A stretch of 37,141 nt of DNA from Tropicimonas sp. IMCC6043 (lineage in GTDB: Bacteria; Pseudomonadota; Alphaproteobacteria; Rhodobacterales; Rhodobacteraceae): positions 1-37,141 of the forward strand of contig NZ_SELO01000038.1 in assembly GCF_004146235.1 (NCBI RefSeq), given 5' to 3'. Shown piece by piece: positions 32,656 to 37,141 of the stretch. Each line of letters begins with the position of its first letter. The stretch's first letter is position 1. Below the pieces are notes generated by a model. The model saw nothing but the letters and a program-made list of their open reading frames with translations. It ran no database searches and had not been told where the DNA came from. A program made the translations under genes and the position numbers.

Positions 32656-32692
32656 TACAAAAAAAATTTTTCCATAGCAAAAAATTTTTGTA
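32656..32692. promoter_or_regulatory. AT-rich inverted repeat, likely operator of the XRE-cupin regulator
   Basis: The arms TACAAAAAAAATTTTT (32656-32671) and AAAAAATTTTTGTA (32679-32692) are inverted copies around the seven-base centre CCATAGC. The inner TTTTT-N7-AAAAA has the spacing of an XRE half-site pair. The run is strikingly AT-rich in a GC-rich region. It lies mid-way between the divergent regulator and permease genes. Confidence 0.55.
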
Positions 32693-32765
32693 AGGGCCGG
32701 TCCAAGATCCTATGAAGAGATAACGATCGACGCTGCGGCGACGTGGTCGAAAAGTTGGAGAACAG

Positions 32766-33815
32766 GTGGGACTGGCGACCGAAGGACTGAACTTGCGCCG
32801 GATAGGCGGTAGCATCCGCGGACTTGGTGGATTCGCCGTTGTGACGGCGTTGACCTTCCTCGGTCTTCTCGCCGTGACTTTCTTTATCGGCCGCGTGGTT
32901 CCGATCGACCCGGTACTGGCCGTCGTCGGGGATCGCGCGACGCAGGCGCAATATGACGCCGCCCGCGTTGCCATGGGGCTCGATCGGCCGCTGGTAGTAC
33001 AGTTCTTCTCCTATGTCGGCGAAGTGCTGCGCGGCGACCTCGGCCAGTCCATCACCACCAACCGCCCCGTGGCGGAAGACCTGGCCCGCGTGTTTCCGGC
33101 AACGCTGGAAATGGCGACCCTCGGCATACTGATCGGCGTGCTGCTCGGCGTGCCGACGGGTGTCTGGGCGGCATCGCACCAGGGAAGCTGGATCGATCAG
33201 GTGATCCGGGTCTTCGCGCTGATGGGCTATTCGGTGCCGGCCTTCTGGCTCGGTCTGGTCGGGCTTGCCGTTTTCTATGCCGGTCTCGGCTGGGTCGCGG
33301 GGCCGGGTCGCCTCGACATCTTCTACGAAGGGCTCGTGCCCACCCGCACCGGGCTGATGCTGGTGGATTCGGCGCTGGTGGGCGACTGGCAGGTGTTCTT
33401 CAACGCGCTCGACCACCTCGCCCTTCCCGCCACCATACTCGGCTTTTTCAGCCTGGCCTACATCGCCCGGATGACCCGCAGTTTCATGCTCGACCAACTC
33501 GGCCAGGAATACATCACCACCGCGCGGGTGAAGGGCGTGCCCGAATGGCGGGTGATCTGGGGCCATGCCTTCAAGCCGATCCGGGTGCCGCTGATCACCG
33601 TCATCGGCCTCTCCTACGCGGGGCTACTGGAAGGCTCGGTGATGATCGAGACCGTGTTCAGCTGGCCGGGGATCGGGAACTACCTGACCCAGGCGTTGCT
33701 CAACGCCGACATGAACGCGGTGCTGGGGGCCACGCTGGTGATCGGCTCCGTCTTCATCCTGATCAACAAAATCTCTGACGTGCTCTACCGCGTCCTTGAC
33801 CCGAGGAGCCGGTAG
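32766..33815 (+). CDS. ABC transporter permease (DppB-type)
   Basis: A 349-residue membrane subunit of the family-5 importer with six main helices. Landmarks are the N-terminal DPVLAVVGDRATQAQYDAAR (conserved periplasmic loop of DppB), FFSYVGEVLRGDLGQSI, and ALMGYSVPAFWLGL. The EAA loop is EYITTARVKGVPEWRVIWGH near residue 242. The start is GTG 32766, preceded by TTGGAGA at good spacing. No ATG nearby in frame fits. About 15 residues more than usual precede the first helix. It is the first gene of a five-gene operon diverging from the XRE-cupin regulator. Confidence 0.92.
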   Translation: MGLATEGLNLRRIGGSIRGLGGFAVVTALTFLGLLAVTFFIGRVVPIDPVLAVVGDRATQAQYDAARVAMGLDRPLVVQFFSYVGEVLRGDLGQSITTNRPVAEDLARVFPATLEMATLGILIGVLLGVPTGVWAASHQGSWIDQVIRVFALMGYSVPAFWLGLVGLAVFYAGLGWVAGPGRLDIFYEGLVPTRTGLMLVDSALVGDWQVFFNALDHLALPATILGFFSLAYIARMTRSFMLDQLGQEYITTARVKGVPEWRVIWGHAFKPIRVPLITVIGLSYAGLLEGSVMIETVFSWPGIGNYLTQALLNADMNAVLGATLVIGSVFILINKISDVLYRVLDPRSR

Positions 33816-34718
33816 ATGGGCGCGCGCGACTGGCTTCTCGACGACAGCCCCGCCTCGCGGGTCCAGGCCGACCTCGGCCGCGCCTACCGCATGGGCATGG
33901 CGCTGCTGCGCAATCCGCTGGCCGTCATCGGTGCGCTGATCATCCTCGTGCTGATCCTGACCGCCGCCTTCGCGCCTTGGATCGCCCCCGAAAGCCCCTT
34001 TGGGCAGGACCTCGCCAACCGGCTGCTGCCACCCTCACAGCAGCACTGGATGGGTACGGACGAGCTGGGGCGCGACATCTTCAGCCGGGTCGTCTACGGC
34101 TCGCGGATCACGCTGCTGATCGTGGCACTGGTCGCCGTGATCTCCGCTCCGCTGGGGCTGATCATCGGCGCCGTCTCGGGCTATTTCGGCGGCTGGACAG
34201 ACCGGTTCCTCATGGGCGTCACCGACATCTTCCTGTCGATGCCCAAGCTGATCCTTGCTCTGGCCTTCGTCGCCGCCCTTGGGCCGGGCATCGAGAACGC
34301 GATCATTGCCATCGCCATCACCGCGTGGCCGGCGTATGCCCGCATCGCTCGGGCGGAGACGCTGACCTTCCGCAGTTCCGAGTTCATCTCGGCGGTGCGG
34401 CTGCTTGGTGCATCGCACTTCCGGATCATTTTCCGTCACGTCCTGCCGCTCTGCACCTCCTCGATGATCGTCCGGGTCACGCTCGACATGGCGGGCATCA
34501 TCCTGACGGCCGCCGGTCTGGGCTTCCTGGGATTGGGCGCACAGCCGCCGTTGCCGGAATGGGGCGCGATGATCTCCCGCGGGAGGACGTTCATCCTCGA
34601 CCAGTGGTGGGTCGCCACGATGCCGGGCTTTGCCATCATCCTCGTTTCACTGGGTTTCTCTTTATTGGGAGACGGGTTGCGGGACGTTCTTGATCCAAAG
34701 CACGGGGGGGAGCGATGA
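33816..34718 (+). CDS. ABC transporter permease (DppC-type)
   Basis: A 300-residue membrane subunit with six helices, partner of the DppB-type protein. Family markers are the N-terminal LAVIGALIILVLILTAAFAP, the HWMGTDELGRDIFSRVVYGSR motif near residue 75, and LGFLGLGAQPPLPEWGAM near the end. The EAA loop is SAVRLLGASHFRIIFRHVLP. The start follows the previous stop directly, with GAGGAG just upstream. The stop overlaps the first ATPase by four bases (ATGA). Confidence 0.93.
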   Translation: MGARDWLLDDSPASRVQADLGRAYRMGMALLRNPLAVIGALIILVLILTAAFAPWIAPESPFGQDLANRLLPPSQQHWMGTDELGRDIFSRVVYGSRITLLIVALVAVISAPLGLIIGAVSGYFGGWTDRFLMGVTDIFLSMPKLILALAFVAALGPGIENAIIAIAITAWPAYARIARAETLTFRSSEFISAVRLLGASHFRIIFRHVLPLCTSSMIVRVTLDMAGIILTAAGLGFLGLGAQPPLPEWGAMISRGRTFILDQWWVATMPGFAIILVSLGFSLLGDGLRDVLDPKHGGER

Positions 34719-35551
34719 CCGCGCCGCTGCTGGAGATCGACAACCTGCGGGTCAGCTTCCCGACCCACACCGGCCGGGTGGAGGTGGTCAAGGGGTTGTC
34801 CTTCACCCTCGGCCGGGAGCGGCTCGGGATCGTCGGAGAAAGCGGGTCAGGCAAGTCGATGACCGGGCGTGCGATCCTGCGGCTGGTGCGGTCGCCGGGC
34901 CGACAGGTGGCCGACCGGATGGTGTTCGACGGGATTGACCTCCAAGCGCAAAGCGAGCGGGCCATGCGGGCGCTGCGCGGCGCGCGGATCTCGATGATCA
35001 TGCAGGACCCGAAATTCTCGCTGAACCCGGTGATGACCGTCGGCGCCCAGATTGCCGAAGCTCTGCGGGTGCAAGAGCGGCTGCCGCACCGTGCGGTCCG
35101 GGCGCGTGTTCTGGAGATGCTGGAGGCGGTGCGGATCCACAACCCGGAGCGTGTTGCTCGTCTCTATCCGCACGAGGTTTCAGGCGGCATGGGACAGCGG
35201 GTGATGATCGCCATGATGCTCATCCCGCGCCCCGACCTGCTGATCGCCGACGAGCCAACCTCGGCGCTCGACGTGTCGGTGCAGGCGCAGGTTCTCGACC
35301 TGATCGACGAACTGGTGCGCGAGAACGGCATGGGGCTGATCCTCATCAGCCACGACCTCGGGCTGGTCTCGCGCTATTGCGACCGGATCGTGGTGATGAA
35401 CGCGGGCGAGGTGGTGGAGAGCTGCGTGGCGAGCGAATTGAATAACGCCACCCATCCCTACACGCGCGGGCTGATCGCTGCCCAGCCGCGCATGGAAGAG
35501 ACGCGCGACGAGCTTCCCGTCCTCGACCGCAGCGCATGGAGCGGCACGTGA
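34715..35551 (+). CDS. ABC transporter ATP-binding protein (DppD-type)
   Basis: A 278-residue ATPase of the peptide-importer class. It has Walker A GESGSGKS (41-48), Q-loop MIMQDPKFSLNP, signature VSGGMGQRVMIAMML, Walker B LLIADEPTSALDVSVQAQ, and switch histidine in LILISHDLGLVSRYCDRI. The signature is atypical: Met and Gly replace the usual pair after SGG, as often seen in DppD proteins. The C-terminus ends NATHPYTRGLIAAQPRM, the position where a cysteine-rich iron-sulfur or zinc motif occurs in many DppD relatives. None is present here, making it about 40 residues shorter than the usual 320. Confidence 0.92.
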   Translation: MTAPLLEIDNLRVSFPTHTGRVEVVKGLSFTLGRERLGIVGESGSGKSMTGRAILRLVRSPGRQVADRMVFDGIDLQAQSERAMRALRGARISMIMQDPKFSLNPVMTVGAQIAEALRVQERLPHRAVRARVLEMLEAVRIHNPERVARLYPHEVSGGMGQRVMIAMMLIPRPDLLIADEPTSALDVSVQAQVLDLIDELVRENGMGLILISHDLGLVSRYCDRIVVMNAGEVVESCVASELNNATHPYTRGLIAAQPRMEETRDELPVLDRSAWSGT

Positions 35552-36303
35552 GCGCGATCTCCTTCCGCAATGTCGATATTTCCTACGGCGACACGAAGGT
35601 CGTGGAGGGCGCCGGTTTCGAGGTTGCCGAGGGCGAGAGCTTCGCCCTGGTGGGCGAGAGTGGCTCCGGAAAGTCGACCATCCTGAAGGCCATCGCAGGC
35701 CTTGCCCCGGACTGGACGGGCGAGATCTCCGTGCTGGGTCAGCCGTGCGGCCACAGGCCCGATCAGGCCTTTGCCGAGCGGTGCCAGATGGTGTTCCAGG
35801 ATCCCTACGGCTCGCTGCATCCGCGCAAGACGGTGGACGCGACGCTCGTCGAGCCGCTGGTCGTCCACGGCATCGGCAATCGCAGTGCGCGGGTGGTCGA
35901 CATGCTGGCGGCCGTCGGCCTCGACCGCAGGTTCCGCTTCCGCTTCCCGCACCAGCTTTCGGGCGGCCAGCGGCAGCGCGTGGCGATTGCGCGTGCGCTG
36001 ATGCTGGAACCGAAGGTCCTGCTACTCGACGAACCGACCTCGGCGCTCGACGTGTCGGTCCAGGCCGAGATCCTGAACCTGCTGAAACGGCTGCGGCGGG
36101 AGCAGGGGCTGACCTACCTGATGGTCACCCACAACCTGCCGATCGTCGGCTTCATGTGCGACCGAATGGCGATCATGAACCGCGGCCGGATCGTCGAGAT
36201 CGCCCCCGCAACGGCGCTGCACGATGGCGCCTTCAGCGACCCCTATTCCCGCGAGCTCTACGCGGCGAGCGGTGGCAATCCTGACCTGGAGCAGACACTA
36301 TGA
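35548..36303 (+). CDS. ABC transporter ATP-binding protein (DppF-type)
   Basis: A 251-residue ATPase, partner of the DppD-type protein. Walker A is GESGSGKS (36-43), Q-loop MVFQDPYGSLHP, signature LSGGQRQRVAIARAL, Walker B LLLDEPTSALDVSVQAE, and switch histidine in MVTHNLPIVGFM. I chose GTG 35548 because it forms a GTGA overlap with the previous stop and has GGAG six bases upstream. ATG 35536 is the alternative, has no ribosome site, and would add four residues. The stop overlaps the next gene by four bases (ATGA). Confidence 0.92.
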   Translation: MSAISFRNVDISYGDTKVVEGAGFEVAEGESFALVGESGSGKSTILKAIAGLAPDWTGEISVLGQPCGHRPDQAFAERCQMVFQDPYGSLHPRKTVDATLVEPLVVHGIGNRSARVVDMLAAVGLDRRFRFRFPHQLSGGQRQRVAIARALMLEPKVLLLDEPTSALDVSVQAEILNLLKRLRREQGLTYLMVTHNLPIVGFMCDRMAIMNRGRIVEIAPATALHDGAFSDPYSRELYAASGGNPDLEQTL

Positions 36304-36827
36304 CCGATCATCAACAGGCCCGTGAAGCCTTCGAATCCGCCCTTGCGGTGGCCAGGACGGAGGCGGCGGCCTTCGACGCACTGTGCGCGCTCGCGAAGGC
36401 GACGGTCGGGGCGAAGCTCTTTACCGTGATGACGGTCGATATGAAGGCGATGCTTGCGCGCCGCGCCTACACCGACGACGCTGGGAACTATCCGACCTCG
36501 GGGACGAAACCGATCGAGATCAACCCGTGGTTCGAGATCGTGCACGGCCGGCATGAAACCTTTGTCGCCAATACGTTGGCCGACATCGACAAGGTGTTCC
36601 CCGACGCGGATCTTATCGGCCGCCTCGGCTGCGGCTCAGTTGTAAACCTGCCGATCCTGCTGGGTGGGGGGGTGGTCGCTACCGTGAACATTCTCCACGA
36701 GGAAGGGTACTATTCACCAGAAAGGGTCGCACTCGTGCACGAGACCCTTCGCCTGCCCGCAATGGCTGCGATGGCCGTTGCCCTGACGATGTCACCGTTA
36801 CCCGAATCGAGACCGAGCGAGGTCTGA
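36300..36827 (+). CDS. Stand-alone GAF-domain protein
   Basis: A 175-residue soluble protein made almost entirely of one GAF fold. LCALAKATVGAKLFTVMTVD marks the start of the sheet, and GCGSVVNLPILLGGGVVATV and NILHEEGYYSPERVALV mark the end. GAF domains bind small ligands such as nucleotides, haem or metabolites. No output domain or DNA-binding segment is present. The short length and single domain recall stand-alone GAF proteins attached to transporter operons, whose role is unknown. It is translationally coupled to the second ATPase (ATGA). A sensor or scavenger of the imported compound is one idea, but I cannot assign a function. Confidence 0.85.
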   Translation: MTDHQQAREAFESALAVARTEAAAFDALCALAKATVGAKLFTVMTVDMKAMLARRAYTDDAGNYPTSGTKPIEINPWFEIVHGRHETFVANTLADIDKVFPDADLIGRLGCGSVVNLPILLGGGVVATVNILHEEGYYSPERVALVHETLRLPAMAAMAVALTMSPLPESRPSEV

Positions 36828-36832
36828 ACAGC

Positions 36833-36858
36833 GCCCTCTGCGGTGTCAGGGCACTTTT
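36833..36858 (+). terminator. Probable terminator of the family-5 importer operon
   Basis: GCCCT (36833-36837) pairs with AGGGC (36848-36852) across a ten-base loop. ACTTTTGC follows. The stem is short, but its place six bases after the last stop fits a transcript end. Confidence 0.45.
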
Positions 36859-37000
36859 GCATGTGGAAAAGCGTGGGCGTGTCAGAACAGACTTGCTTGG
36901 GCGGCGTAGTTGGCTCGCAAAGCTATCTGCGATGACCAAATGCAGCCCATGCCGCTATTTCAAGTCATTGCCCGAGATCACCCCACTGGCAAAGATGCAC

Positions 37001-37141
37001 TAATACCAACGGCCCTACTGGTTGACCGTCGCCCATGTGCGCGAGGTGATCGAGGTTATGACCTCCGGTTGTTCTATAAAGAGGTTCCATGCCGCGCAGC
37101 AGGCATCGACGATAGCGCCGTAGTCGTCGAAAACGCTGATC
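37001..37141 (-). mobile_element. 3' end of an IS630-family insertion sequence (partial)
   Basis: The transposase remnant stops at 37015. Beyond it the sequence reads TAATACCAACGGCCC (37001-37015), where TA would be the target dinucleotide and ATACCAACGGCCC the start of a terminal repeat. IS630 elements insert at TA. The other end is outside the window, so the boundary is inferred. Confidence 0.5.
37015..37141 (-). CDS. IS630-type transposase, C-terminal fragment (partial)
   Basis: The minus-strand frame enters from the right edge and ends at TAG 37017-37015. It shows VFDDYGAIVDACCAAWN, then EVITSITSRTWATVNQ. This 'D-A-C-C-x-A-W-N ... I-T-S-I-T-x-R-x-W-A' pattern is the well-known C-terminus of a common IS630 subgroup. 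The DDE core lies outside the window. It is a different subgroup from the fragment at the left edge. Confidence 0.8.
   Translation of the reverse strand, partial: ISVFDDYGAIVDACCAAWNLFIEQPEVITSITSRTWATVNQ

Noticed and set aside
1-37141. CRISPR arrays, tRNA or rRNA genes, riboswitches, phage or conjugation genes
   Set aside because: I looked for regular direct repeats, cloverleaf-like segments and hallmark proteins and saw none.
1-37141. Composite transposon bounded by the two IS630 fragments
   Set aside because: The two C-termini belong to different subgroups and only their ends are visible, so a shared mobilisation unit is not supported.

Overview
The window is GC-rich DNA from an alphaproteobacterium, most likely a Rhodobacterales (roseobacter-type) accessory region. 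The reasons are the TRAP and ABC transporter content, the IS5- and IS630-type remnants, and the tightly overlapping ATGA junctions. No core, RNA, replication or conjugation genes are present. Both window edges cut through the 3' ends of IS630-type transposases, of two different subgroups, which read inward. A degenerate IS5-type element lies at 15.77-16.59 kb.

Region 1 (about 0.3-15.4 kb) is a catabolic island for what looks like a small cyclic ureide or hydantoin-like N-heterocycle. A GntR regulator diverges from a complete TRAP transporter (dctP-dctQ-dctM). That transporter is coupled to a racemase-fold protein, a TRZ/ATZ-type amidohydrolase, a PuuE-type allantoinase relative and a second racemase-fold protein. 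It converges on an oppositely transcribed second TRAP operon (uraD-dctP-dctQ-dctM-racemase fold), which diverges from a LysR regulator. A third unit carries a D-hydantoinase/dihydropyrimidinase coupled to an arylmalonate-decarboxylase-like protein. The three racemase-fold paralogues lack both catalytic cysteines of the classical family, and the fourth relative keeps only one. No uricase, HIU hydrolase, xanthine dehydrogenase or carbamoylase is present, so this does not look like a standard purine pathway.

Region 2 (15.4-21.7 kb) holds about 1.2 kb of IS debris, then an RND efflux pump and its membrane-fusion partner, divergent from a TetR regulator. No outer-membrane channel gene is present.

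Region 3 (21.8-30.0 kb) looks like a phosphosugar or amino-sugar island. It contains an FbpA/AfuA-type ABC importer (binding protein, ATPase, fused double permease) with a PP2C-like phosphatase as last gene. Divergent from it is a NagC-type ROK regulator that lacks the ROK zinc site. A coupled SIS-domain sugar isomerase/deaminase and an intact ROK sugar kinase follow. The binding protein lacks the adjacent tyrosine pair of ferric-binding proteins, and its neighbours are all sugar or phosphate enzymes. I therefore favour a phosphorylated sugar over iron as its substrate.

Region 4 (30.4-36.8 kb) is a family-5 (Dpp/Opp-type) ABC importer. A binding protein and an XRE-cupin regulator are on the minus strand. 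Divergent from them is an operon of two permeases, two ATPases and a small GAF-domain protein. An AT-rich inverted repeat sits in the shared promoter region.
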